A stretch of DNA of 26,201 bases from Nemertoderma westbladi (lineage: Eukaryota > Xenacoelomorpha > Nemertodermatida > Nemertodermatidae). The DNA is taken from assembly GCA_032718475.1 (NCBI GenBank), contig JAUCBJ010006091.1, positions 1 through 26,201 of the forward strand. Reading direction: 5' to 3'. Below are positions 9,640 to 19,560 of the stretch, one piece after another. Each line of letters opens with the position of its first letter. Within the stretch, counting starts at the first letter, position 1. The position numbers and the translations under genes were made by a program. The notes beneath the pieces were generated by a model that was given only the letters and a program-made list of their open reading frames with translations, had not been told where the DNA came from and ran no database searches.

Positions 9640-10500
9640 CCTACCGGTATTTATTGTATAATAATAATCTTGTAGTGCTTGTGATGTGGTTTGGTTCTGT
9701 TCTTCCTATTGCTAATTTTGGTTGGGTTTTGTAGAACTAAACACAGTAAAATATTTGTACTTGAAGTTCCTGAGAATTAAAAACCTAAAGGTTAACTAAT
9801 TGAAGGAATAAGACCCAGCATCTCATATTTTATTTTTTATGGTTATAACCAACCTATGACCATGACGAAATTATTACTTACTCATGCAATGTACTCAAAC
9901 AAATTTTAGAGTAACTACTTGCCTTAAATATGCTCATCTATCATTCATTATAAAATAACCAAACCATAACTACAAACATACAATATTTTATTATTTTGAT
10001 ATACATTCAGAAGTGATCATTAAGGTGAAATCATTGAGTCTGTATATTAAAAATATCCAAATCACATCAGAATGATTTTATTCATAACAGAAGGGGACCA
10101 TGCTTCATGATAAAATTGGAATAAAAATTCTGACAATGATATTGAAGTCTGAAATTATATGTATAAGTTATAACTGCCCTAAACTCTGTGTCACTGTCAT
10201 GGGTCCTTAATATTCCTACGACCCCCTCTATAAGACCATTAAGACTAATTTCAAAACAAAACGTAACCAACCATCCCCACTTCATACTGAGATGAGGCTG
10301 GCCACTAGTGAATTTAATTAACATACAGTAAGCCTATTGCAAAATCCACACACCCCGGAATAAAGAACCCAAACTGTGTTAATTCCTCATACAAATCCGA
10401 CATTCCACCAATATTCACGGATTCACCACACAAAGTATCTCAATCTTCCTTGCAGGAATCAAAGATTCCTGTTTTCCTAATATCTGAATTAATTGAATTT
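9640..10500. other. Intron or flanking DNA, nothing recognised
   Basis: AT-rich; on the minus strand it would be intron following the HormR exon. An 80-codon minus-strand frame (10082-10324) has no GPCR-like or other recognisable motif. AGGAATC/GATTCCT forms a tiny hairpin near 10454-10470. Confidence 0.5.
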
Positions 10501-10508
10501 GGACTCAC

Positions 10509-10628
10509 ATGCAGGATCGTAGTCCACTCCGGCGAAGACAGCGGGGCATGGCAGCGTCCTAGCAGTGTCGGCCCGGGTTGCTGGCCAACATATAACGCTG
10601 TCGAAGAATCGCTTGCAGTAGGGCCCCC
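10509..10628 (-). CDS. Class B1 GPCR, HormR domain exon (internal)
   Basis: A 120-bp internal exon on the minus strand. The acceptor is CTATTACAG (AG at 10630-10629) and the donor GTGAGT starts at 10508. Phase 1 at both ends gives 39 whole codons: G-P-Y-C at 1-4, F-D at 8-9, C-W-P-A-T at 13-17, L-P-C-P at 25-28, F-x-G-V-x-Y at 31-36. This is the HormR (hormone receptor) extracellular fold of secretin-family GPCRs, the peptide-binding module outside the cell: cysteines 2, 3 and 4 of the six, the CWP core, and the PCPxxFxGVxY run known from CRF receptors. Known from memory: CRF receptor 1 has a 40-residue exon covering this same part. Departures from the family: F for the usual W before the conserved Asp, and D for Gly in the T-x-A-G stretch. 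It stands out as GC-rich in AT-rich DNA. CRF/DH44-type is the best guess; calcitonin- or PDF-type is possible. Confidence 0.83.
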
Positions 10629-11537
10629 CTGTAATAGACGAGTAGTTGATTTCATGAGAAAGGAAAATGAGGCAAAAATGTACTCATGATGCGTGAGAAT
10701 TACAATTCCTTCAACCACAACTACCTAATCTGGATGTCTTAATTAATTAGCTTTATATACAAACAGGACATTAACAAAGTAAATCGGAACTTAAATTGGT
10801 TTTGAGAACTAAATTTAGCAAATAAATATTTAATTTTCATGATTTAAACACATAACTTTACCTAGAGGTCATATTTAAACTGTATCAGTGGGTATAGTCA
10901 TCAAATACTCTTGTTCTTCCATAATAACCTTATTACATTTTACAAATTACAAAGCCAAATTACATTTTAACATATAATTAAATGTCAGGAAAATGTTAGT
11001 TTCCATAACAGTAGAGATAGATAAGAGACACTTCAGATTTCGTTTCTGCAATGTTTGCAAAGAAGGGAAAACACAGCTGTTATTCATATGGAAATGGAAG
11101 GGCAATTTAATTAGATTTTTTTAGCTATTTTACTGTGTACAGTAGAATCACAAACTGCAGCATCGGTCTCTACCATTTTCCCGACTAAGTACTTCAGATT
11201 GATTTTCATTGAATTCATATTCAATTTAATGATTTATAAATTTAATTTGCACCCATTGACATTTAAATTTCGGTTAATTTTTAAAGGGATTTGTGGTTCA
11301 CTTTAATAAATCCTTAAACTCGCCTCCATGCAATACTAATTGATATTTTTTATCCAAAATAAACCAAATGTGCAGTCTCAAAAGTTAGTGATATTAAAAT
11401 TCATCATGAAAACTGCAAATTATAAAAACTTTCCTCTATTACATTTAATTTATGAACAACAAACTCTTTATAATGAATGATATCGTAGAGTCAATTTTTA
11501 GGCTCATTAAGGCAGGCATTAATGCCCCGCCCATACG

Positions 11538-13198
11538 TGATCTTCCACAGTAAACCCTTCCACTCTGTTTCCTAAAGGAATGCCTGTTCACCACCATGGT
11601 TGATCTTCCACAGTAAACCCTTCCACTCCGTTTCCAAAAAGAATGCCTGTTCACCACCATGGGTGATCTTCCACAGTAAACCCTTCCACTCTGTTTCCTA
11701 AAGGAATGCCTGTTCACCACCATGGATGATCTTCCACAGTAAACCCTTCCACTCTGTTTCCTAAAGGAATCCCTGTTCACCACCATGGGTGATCTTCCAC
11801 AGTAAAACCTTCCACTCTGATTCCTAAAGGAATGCCTGTTCACCACCATGGGTGATCTTCCACATTAAACCCTTCCACTCTGTTTCCTAAAGGAATCCCT
11901 GTTCACCACCATGGGTGATCTTCCACAGTAAACCCTTCCACTCTGTTTCCTAAAGGAATCCCTGTTCACCGCCATGGATGATCTTCCACAGTAAACCCTT
12001 CCACTCCGTTTCCAAAAAGAATGCCTGTTCACCACCATGGGTGATCTTCCACAGTAAACCCTTCCACTCTGTTTCCTAAAGGAATGCCTGTTCACCACCA
12101 TGGATGATCTTCCACAGTAAACCCTTCCACTCTGTTTCCTAAAGGAATCCCTGTTCACCACCATGGGTGATCTTCCACAGTAAAACCTTCCACTCTGATT
12201 CCTAAAGGAATGCCTGTTCACCACCATGGGTGATCTTCCACAGTAAACCCTTCCACTCTGTTTCCTAAAGGAATCCCTGTTCACCACCATGGGTGATCTT
12301 CCACAGTAAACCCTTCCACTCTGTTTCCTAAAGGAATCCCTGTTCACCGCCATGGATGATCTTCCACAGTAAACCATTCCACTCCGTTTCCAAAAAGAAT
12401 GCCTGTTCACCACCATGGGTGATCTTCCACAGTAAACCCTTCCACTCTGTTTCCTAAAGGAATGCCTGTTCACCACCATGGATGATCTTCCACAGTAAAC
12501 CCTTCCACTCTGTTTCCTAAAGGAATCCCTGTTCACCACCATGGGTGATCTTCCACAGTAAACCCTTCCACTCTGATTCCTAAAGGAATGCCTGTTCACC
12601 ACCATGGCTGATCTTCCACAGTAAACCCTTCCACTCTGTTTCCTAAAGGAATCCCTGTTCACCACCATGGGTGATCTTCCACAGTAAACCCTTCCACTCT
12701 GTTTCCTAAAGGAATCCCTGTTCACCACCATGGGTGATCTTCCACAGTAAACCCTTCCACTCTGTTTCCTAAAGGAATCCCTGTTCACCGCCATGGATGA
12801 TCTTCCACAGTAAACCATTCCACTCCGTTTCCAAAAAGAATGCCTGTTCACCACCATAGGTGATCTTCCACAGTAAACCCTTCCACTCTGTTTCATAAAG
12901 GAATGCCTGTTCACCACCATGGATGATCTTCCACAGTAAACCCTTCCACTCTGTTTCCTAAATGAATCCCTGTTCACCACCATGGGTGATCTTCCACAGT
13001 AAACCCTTCCACTCTGTTTCCTAAAGGAATCCCTGTTCACCACCATGGGTGATCTTCCACAGTAAACCCTTCCACTCTGTTTCCTAAAGGAATCCCTGTT
13101 CACCACCATGGGTGATCTTCCACAGTAAACCCTTCCACTCAGTTTCCTAAAGGAATGCCTGTTCATCACCATGGGTGATCTTCCACAGTAAACCCTCC
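11538..13198. repeat. 63-bp minisatellite with higher-order structure
   Basis: About 26 tandem copies of a 63-bp unit beginning TGATCTTCCACAGTAAACCC and ending around the CACCACCATGG palindrome. Variants recur in order: units with CCGTTTCCAAAAAG, CACCGCCATGG and CTGATTCC reappear every six (once seven) units, giving a higher-order period near 378 bp. Because 63 is 21 codons, the minus strand is open for 435 and 134 codons, split by a single G-to-T change near 11865. The repeat lies in intron 1 of the GPCR gene in sense orientation. I treat the open frames as a consequence of the period, not as a gene. Confidence 0.95.
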
Positions 13199-13241
13199 CA
13201 CTATTTTCCCCATGTTAGCTTGGTCCATATGATAAATATAA

Positions 13242-13306
13242 TATCAAGGTTGAAGCTCTCGCTCTCGAGAGCTTCAAGGTTGAAGGTTCTAGTATCAAGG
13301 TTGAAA
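13242..13306. repeat. Hairpin with repeated TCAAGGTTGAA motif
   Basis: TCAAGGTTGAA occurs three times (near 13243, 13273 and 13295). Between the first two is a perfect 10-bp stem, GAAGCTCTCG and CGAGAGCTTC, with a four-base loop (13252-13275). Confidence 0.8.
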
Positions 13307-13605
13307 TCCAGGATTGGGCTGGGCTTTCATATTAAAATTACTATAATGATACAAGGCAACTGGCCCATGTGAAGTATACCAGACTTTCTGCAGTGGATAT
13401 AATTCACTTTGCAGTTTAGAAGGGTAGATTCTAACCAAAACAATAAAAGAATAAGTATATATACAGGATATAAAACAGGAATAAGCGCTATAAAACACTT
13501 AATAAGGAGAAATTTTGGAAAATACAAATTTTCATATATAAAATTCCAGTATAATTTCGACCGAAAAGTGAAAACCTGTTATTTTTCTGAAATATTAGAA
13601 CTTAC

Positions 13606-13762
13606 CATCCCCGGGATGTTTATCTGTTGGAGTAGCATAACATCTTTCACATAACTCATATATGTCTGATGTATCTTCGTGCCTTAGGCAACTTTCGTCG
13701 AGTTGATATTCATCATAATAGGTTGACGTTGCGTTCCACTCAGGGGCCGATATCAAAGCCAT
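13606..13762 (-). CDS. Class B1 GPCR, first coding exon
   Basis: Starts at ATG 13762-13760 (in-frame TAA two codons upstream) and ends at G/GTAAGT (donor at 13605): 52 codons plus one base. That base completes a Gly codon with the first two bases of the HormR exon, so the junction reads HPGD-G-GPYC. The peptide starts MALISAPEWNATSTYYDEYQ, has one N-glycosylation sequon (NAT, 10-12) and cysteines at 25, 38 and 41. E-S-C-L-R at 23-27 fits the first ECD cysteine. The C-x-x-C at 38-41 is extra for the family. No hydrophobic signal peptide is visible; either the receptor lacks one, as some relatives do, or a different 5' exon is used. I did not find 5' UTR exons or a promoter. Evidence is gene structure and fit to exon 2, not similarity of this divergent exon. 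Confidence 0.7.
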
Positions 13763-14600
13763 TGATTAAATATGTCCTCGGAAGAAATATCAATCGCCAA
13801 TATTTCAATTTAATTAGTGTACCACAAGAATGTACATTTACTTTGAGTAAGAAGCATAAAATTCAATATGTAATTAATTACTCAATAAGTCATATAAACT
13901 ATAAAATTATATTAAATACTTCACAAACTCGTACTCACAAGGATTAAAGTCTTATCTTTACTTGTATCTCTATGTTATTTATTACTAATGTACCAGAATA
14001 TATGTACCAGAATATTGGTAATTATGTATTTTATAAAATAGCATAATCTTAAATGCAACACCTATAATGTAAATAAATATGATATTTCGTTTAATTGACT
14101 TAATTTTAACAAAAAATTTAATTGACTTAATTTCAATTAACAACTTCATTTTTAATAATAATATGGTGTGCAATGTTTTCATAACAGCCAATATTGTTTG
14201 ATTTATTATAATATTGATTTATCAATAAAATATTAACTAACAATAAAGGATAATTAGTAGAAAGTATATCATAGAAATACTTTGGCAAACAATCATAAGA
14301 CTTATTATTATAAAAGTAGTAGGTACTGCCCGACATAATGAGTTCTACAAATAACACTGGAAATATATTCAGTGGGTTGTACTTCACTTATATAGTCTTA
14401 TACGCTTGAAATGTCATATCAATAATTACAGTTTAATATAAACTTTATCAAGTAGACTGTAACCACATACATATCCACACTGAATACAATAACTTAACAT
14501 GCAATTGAGATGATAATACACCGAATATTATCAGTGAATATTGGGGTGTGCATGCACGCACTACACTCACTCTCTACAGTTTAAAATAAATGGTATCAGT
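13763..14600. other. AT-rich region upstream of the GPCR start
   Basis: No exon recognised. Small local duplications occur: TTTAATTGACTTAATTT at about 14089 and 14117, and GTACCAGAATAT near 13990 and 14004. 5' UTR or promoter of the receptor gene may lie here, but I see no clear core promoter. Confidence 0.4.
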
Positions 14601-14618
14601 CGACATCCAGGGGCACTA

Positions 14619-14740
14619 CTGGTCTTTATATTCCACTTGTCTTTATTTTCCCGGGGGATTTATATCCCAGGTGATTTATATCCCAGGGGTCTTTACATCC
14701 AACTGGTCTTTATATTCATTCCTCTGGTCTTTATATGCCA
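14619..14740. repeat. Degenerate 17-bp motif array
   Basis: About seven tandem variants of CTGGTCTTTATATYCCA, some with GATTTATATCCCAG. An inverted copy, TGGGATATAAAGACCA, lies at 14870-14885, so the array can pair with it. Confidence 0.75.
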
Positions 14741-14889
14741 GCAGCTATTCTGGTTGGAGTGCCAATTCCACTCACGAAAAAACAGTGAAGAAATTCCATG
14801 GTGGGATATTCAAATAATGTTATGAGACCTCTTAGATATGAAAATCCCATTCTAAAGCTATTTTAAAGATGGGATATAAAGACCATTTA

Positions 14890-15580
14890 AAAATTAATCG
14901 ACCAATCATAAGTTTGTTTACCAAATAAAAGTCCTACTGGCAATGTTATAATGACCTGGCCGGCCACAACTCTTTCCAGCATTGAAGTATGTTAATTTTA
15001 TATTACTACATAATATTGTGTAGCCAGAGCGGTTTAGTTTAGTTATTATCAGTTAAGTAAAGTATTGCTTATAATATTGAAGAAAATTAATTAGCGACAA
15101 CGAATAACTCGTCCAGAAATTACGTTATTCTATACTCATTGAAAAAAGTTAAAAAACTTCCAAAAAAAAACTTCCAATTTATTGATTTAAAGTCGGATAA
15201 ACCCAAACCCACCCCTGAAATGTACACAATCTATTATTACACATTACAAATTATGTTGTAAATGTCTACAATTTCTACTGAAATTAAAATATTTTAATTT
15301 TATACAGTATGGGCTATTAAAATATGGGTAAACATTTGTTTTTCGAAACAATTTCAAATTTCCAGTCGTACTCTAGCGGAGGAGTAGTAATTTGAAAAAT
15401 GAAAAATGTCATTTCCTTCAATTGCCTTCAAAGTTTAAACCTTCCTGCCAAAAGTGGCTGCGGTCTGGTTGGTTAATCATTTCTGGAACGAATGAAGCAC
15501 ATCACCGAGCTAAAACTTTCATTATGGGGGTTTCGGTGTCGCTGCTTTCATTTCCGATGTCAGTTTTAAGGTTTGGTGGA
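14890..15580. other. AT-rich stretch, nothing recognised
   Basis: A slightly GC-richer patch at 15420-15580 precedes the GTCT repeat and probably belongs to the same interspersed repeat; no domain seen. Confidence 0.4.
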
Positions 15581-15784
15581 ATCTAGTCTGTCTGTCTGTC
15601 GGTTGTCTATCTGTCTTACAATTTGACTGGCAGACCATCATACAAAAAAACAACGATAACTCGAGAATTAAAAGAGGTATCGCTATGCGGTATTCAGATT
15701 TGAAATCCTCATTAAATTCTGCTATAGAGTAAATAAATAAACAGACATTTGAAATTTTGACCAGGGGGGGGGGGGGGGGGGGGG
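15580..15784. repeat. GTCT-type interspersed repeat ending in G21
   Basis: A GTCTGTCTGTCTGTC microsatellite (about 15586-15602) is followed by ATAACTCGAGAATTAAAAGA and, at 15764-15784, a run of 21 G. A related GTCT tract occurs at 17217-17253. Confidence 0.6.
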
Positions 15785-16930
15785 TACTCCGACCTTAATC
15801 GGGCAACATTACTTTAATTTGACATACATAATCATTAAAATATATAAAAATTGCATCATACAGAATTGAAGAGGCCATGCAGTCCTGTTAAAACCATTAA
15901 AATATGTCCAATTAAACTTTAACAGAGTATAAATACTGACGCGCTCTCGTCACTTGGTGTGATCAAGATTATTAATATCATAATATAATTATATATATAA
16001 TAATTAAACTTTAATGTGTATAGCAAGTCATGTTATGCAGCAATACTGAACTCCATATTACAGCAACAACAGTATTTATGGCAAATCCAGCAACGCAACA
16101 TGTGTCAATAATTATTATGTTTTTAAATTAATTTACAAAGTTAGGAATAAATTCAAACAATCATGTTAAATGTCCAACAATTGAAATGCTTTTACACTTA
16201 AATTCAATTATTGCTAATTTATTTACAGGTAGGCAGGCCTATTACAATCAGTAAACCCATCACTTGGAAAACTGATGCATTATAATGCTAATCCACTTGG
16301 TTGAATCACTGGTTCGTGCGTATTATAAAAATGTTAGCCTTGCCAAAACGGGGAATTGATAATTACTCCATACCGTACCCTGATGACCAGTTCAGTTCAT
16401 TACTACTTATAGACAGTACGCACCTATAGTGTATGGATCATAATCTACTATCAATATTAGTTAAAGTATGGAGTAAGAGTAAGAACAAGTGTCAAACCGT
16501 TTTTAAATGTCATTAATTAATAAATTCAAACCAATCTGAACCTTAAAAAAACTAACAATAAACACATTTCACAACAAAGCGGAAATTAAATATTACTACC
16601 ATCATTCCCTTTCCCCAAACTGCATAACGATGTACACCTAAATAATTTCACTCTAGACAACAGATTAATGATACATGTCTCATACAATGGCACAAATACT
16701 GGAGTGTTTATTCGACAATGTTCCCCTTACCATCAGAATGTTGTATGTATAACAAAATTGGGTCAAAACAACTTTAAAAATTGTAAAAAATCAACACGCC
16801 CAAAACATGGACTTAGTATTGTCATGTGTGTGGCACTGTAGGGGCACTTAGGCAATATTTTTTTATATTTTGCTTAAAATGAATATTAAGACCAAAAAAA
16901 GGTCTTAAAACGGTAAGGAATGGAAGAACT
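15785..16930. other. AT-rich stretch, nothing recognised
   Basis: No reading frame longer than expected by chance, no RNA gene and no strong repeat seen. Confidence 0.5.
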
Positions 16931-16932
16931 AA

Positions 16933-17097
16933 TCACATAGATAGATGGTAAAACTTTTGACACAGTCTAAATTCATCCAAGGCGAGCCGTGGACGACCGG
17001 ATTTGTCATAGATCAACTGCTTTATTACTGTTGGGTAAGCTAAATCATAATTAAATTTGCAGCGTTGGAATTTGGGAACCCGCTTTCTCTTGATCCA
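16933..17097 (-). CDS. Unassigned coding-like fragment
   Basis: A 54-codon minus-strand frame ending in TGA. It is bounded upstream by another stop, so it would be a terminal exon or a relic. The peptide is basic and has protein-like composition (VPKFQRCKFNYDLAYPTVIK, then SGRPRLALDEFRLC). The G-R-P-x-L-x-x-D-x-F run is faintly like the start of FLYWCH zinc fingers, but the later C/H residues are not visible. It could be a transposon scrap. No start codon choice is possible. Confidence 0.3.
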   Translation of the reverse strand, partial: WIKRKRVPKFQRCKFNYDLAYPTVIKQLIYDKSGRPRLALDEFRLCQKFYHLSM

Positions 17098-17144
17098 TCA
17101 ACATCATCCAACATCAATTTAAATGTGGTTAGACGACTTATTAG

Positions 17145-17160
17145 CCCCCCCCCCCCCCCC
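17145..17160. repeat. C16 homopolymer
   Basis: Run of 16 C in AT-rich DNA, just upstream of the inverted 16-mers. Confidence 0.95.
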
Positions 17161-17204
17161 AGAACTATACTCCCCAGAGGAAGTTGGTAATCATTTAGCT
17201 ACGG

Positions 17205-17714
17205 GCAAATGGGGCATGTCCGTCTGTCTGTCTGTCTGTCCGTCCGTCTGTCTGGTAAATGTTTGAACGCGAATTTCTCTGCATCGCTGGTTCGGAATTG
17301 AACCAAACTTAGTAGGTAAGTAGTAGAGAGAAAGTTTAGAAAGTTTGTAAAGTTTGGTGAAAAATCATGCAGTCTGACGTCAGCTACGACAGATTATGTA
17401 GTTTTTAGAAAATGTTAAATTTCTCGGGAAGGCCTCATTTTCCTGAGCTGAAATTTTGGTGGCCTGTAGAGAATCATGAAGTCTATCTTTTACGAAATTG
17501 AAAAGTTAAGACATTTAATTGGGGATCCGCTAGAGACTCAGAAGTAATGACATAGGCCTACCGGTACGGTACTGCTGTACAGTGCTGCACTGGTAAGTAC
17601 GAAATTGCAGAATAACAATTTGACACCACCTAGCGGATTAACATATGATTGTATATCGAATGAATACATTTATAGCATGGGATATGGGGTCCAAACTAGA
17701 CATGCCCCATTTGC
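17205..17714. repeat. Inverted 16-mer pair around a GTCT-type repeat
   Basis: GCAAATGGGGCATGTC (17205-17220) and its exact reverse complement (17699-17714) flank 478 bp. Inside are GTCTGTCTGTCTGTCCGTCC (17222 onwards), GGTTCGGAATTGAACC (a palindrome near 17290) and a TGACGTCA octamer (17375-17382). It may be an interspersed repeat unit. Low coding potential. Confidence 0.55.
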
Positions 17715-18075
17715 TCTATATGAACCGTATGCCAAGGCTTGCCGACTACGTGCTGCGCGAAGTCCCCACGAACGTGTATTAGGTAGAGTGAGAAACCAGA
17801 AACATACATTATTTGTCTGTTGTCTGTCTGAAGGCCTTTGGCCGTTGTGCCTTTCTTCGCCAACGAAAAATGGGAACTAATAACGTTTGGTTTATCTCCG
17901 GGCTACCAGCCAACCTGTCCTACCTACCGCGACTAATGCACAGCATAGATGGTTGTGAGGATTATGAGAATTACTGTAACTTCTTAAGGCGGTTTCTGCC
18001 AGTTTCTTCCCAAATGTGTCGAGCTGCCCGCCTCTATTGCCGGTGTCAGGTCACCCAATAAATAAATGCATTACA
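17715..18075 (+). other. GC-richer block ending in AATAAATAAA
   Basis: Two overlapping plus-strand frames (91 and 82 codons) with plausible amino-acid composition but no domain I know (second frame: SGLPANLSYLPRLMH, FLRRFLPVSSQMCRAARLYC). The block stops at a TAA directly before ATAAATGCATT. An AATA-type tail at the end of a GC-richer block is what a LINE or SINE 3' end looks like. Not assigned. Confidence 0.35.
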
Positions 18076-19169
18076 CAGGACCAACTTGTCAGCTTTTAGT
18101 AGCAAGCAAGCAAGAATATTATACACAATATAGAGCAATAATAGTGTAGAGTGTAGGATTAAATAAATAGGCCTGCATTATATTAATTATTGTAATTCAA
18201 AATAACATGAACATAACACATAACACATGCATTATAACACAGTTAACAGTTGTTTGTTAAGTAAACTTGACGCTGAAATTGGGAATCTAGAATAATTTTG
18301 GATGTCATGATTTATGATGCAGGAAGTCTTATATTATAATCTTTTATTGTTAGAATTACCAAATAGAAGGCAATTAGCCGTTTTACAGCTATACTAAAAC
18401 TAAACACATTTCCGACATAGAAACTAGATAGAATCCACATAATGCAGTTAATTGGCAGTGTTGCATGTCAAGTACTCATTAAACGCCTTTTCTTCACAAC
18501 ACCACACCACACCACACCACCCCCCCCCCCCCCCCCCCCGTCAGTTTACCAACACATTAATAAAATAAAATCGATAAAACCATTCGGAAGATTTATTATC
18601 GCTTATATCATGAAAACCGCTTAATTGTGTCATTTTTTATGCTGTATTTCGTTTTAATATAAAAGATAATTTAGTTTTAATTAAATAAATTAATTTAATA
18701 ATTTTCTTAAGTTTCAAAATTTAAGGTTCTACTAATATAGTCCTTACTATCATAAAGTACGACATATATATATGCTGTAATAATATAAATGAATAAACAC
18801 TACGCACACACGCATACTGAAAATAATTTACTGTTTGTGAACTAAAATTACAATAAATAAGAAAAATATTAATTGTTATACTGATTGTTGTAGGCCTATT
18901 TATAATAAATTATATTTACATATAATATACAGTAGGCCTACATATACCGGCAGTCGTTAGATATTTATTGACAATAGATAAATGATCTTCAAAGCGATCT
19001 GTATTTATTTATTTTAATAAGTACTTAGAACTTAGACAGATATCTTAGACAGACTTACTAGATTGTTGGCATTAGCGGTAATTATAATGGTAATTTTATC
19101 AGCAATTTTAAATGTTCACAATATTTAGTCACTGTGATTTGATGTCAGGTGTCCTTAATTCGAAAGCGT
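18076..19169. other. AT-rich stretch with ACACC repeat and C20
   Basis: An (ACACC)n microsatellite and 20 C lie at 18495-18539. Two TAGGCCTA palindromes are at 18891-18898 and 18933-18940. No genes seen. Confidence 0.5.
18495..18539. repeat. ACACC microsatellite joined to C20
   Basis: Four to five ACACC units grade directly into 20 C (18520-18539). Confidence 0.9.
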
Positions 19170-19560
19170 TTAACTACTGGATGAGGTTAATTGTTTTAAC
19201 AATAATTAAAATATCTTGGAGTGTCATTCCAAACCACGTTCTCCTTTACAAAGCACATGTAAATCGATAACACAGTAACAGCTGTCCACCAATTAAGAAA
19301 CCCTCCAACTTCTTTCTCTTACAAAGGCAATTAAATAATTTAGGATAAAAATTATGCGAATTTATCACATCTGGAATTCGACAAATATGGCCTTTCTTAT
19401 CAGTATCACTAGCCTCACTTTATAGACAAAATTCAATCAACATAAATTAAAAAGAGTTTTAGGAGTTCACAAAATTTTTTTAAAAGAATGTAAAAACAAA
19501 GGCTAATACATGCACTCTGCGATGTACAGTTTGCGAAAAAATGGTTTGGGCAAAAATTTG
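19170..19560 (+). pseudogene. Decayed LINE, region after the RT core
   Basis: Reading across frames on the plus strand gives IKYLGVSFQTTFSFTKHM, later GI-RQIWPFLSVS, and LKRVLGVHK. These match in order the usual K-Y-L-G-V, Y-G-x-x-x-W-P-x-L-S and L-K-R-V-L-G motifs downstream of the reverse-transcriptase domain in non-LTR retrotransposons. Stops and shifts are frequent, so it is dead. It is a different family from the LINE pieces at 23400-25900, whose equivalent motif is YGSPCWALT. The decay may continue past 19560. Confidence 0.6.

Larger units (their letters stand above)
10629..13605 (-). other. Intron 1 of the class B GPCR gene
   Basis: 2,977 bp between the GTAAGT donor of exon 1 and the TTACAG acceptor of the HormR exon. 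About 1.66 kb of it is the 63-bp minisatellite. The rest (10630-11530 and 13200-13600) is AT-rich, without genes that I can see. Confidence 0.7.

Noticed and set aside
10082-10324. 80-codon minus-strand frame considered as a GPCR transmembrane exon
   Set aside because: No class B transmembrane motifs, no convincing splice borders in the required phase.
11445-13172. 435- and 134-codon minus-strand frames with a 21-residue repeat
   Set aside because: The 63-bp period is a multiple of three, so any stop-free frame stays open. Array lies in an inferred intron, and one base change splits the frame.
17286-17306. GGTTCGGAATTGAACC as a tRNA-type B box
   Set aside because: It is a self-complementary word inside a GTCT-type repeat. 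No A box or cloverleaf can be built around it.
17592-17600. GTAAGT-like donor after GCACTG
   Set aside because: No acceptor and coding frame upstream that together make an exon.
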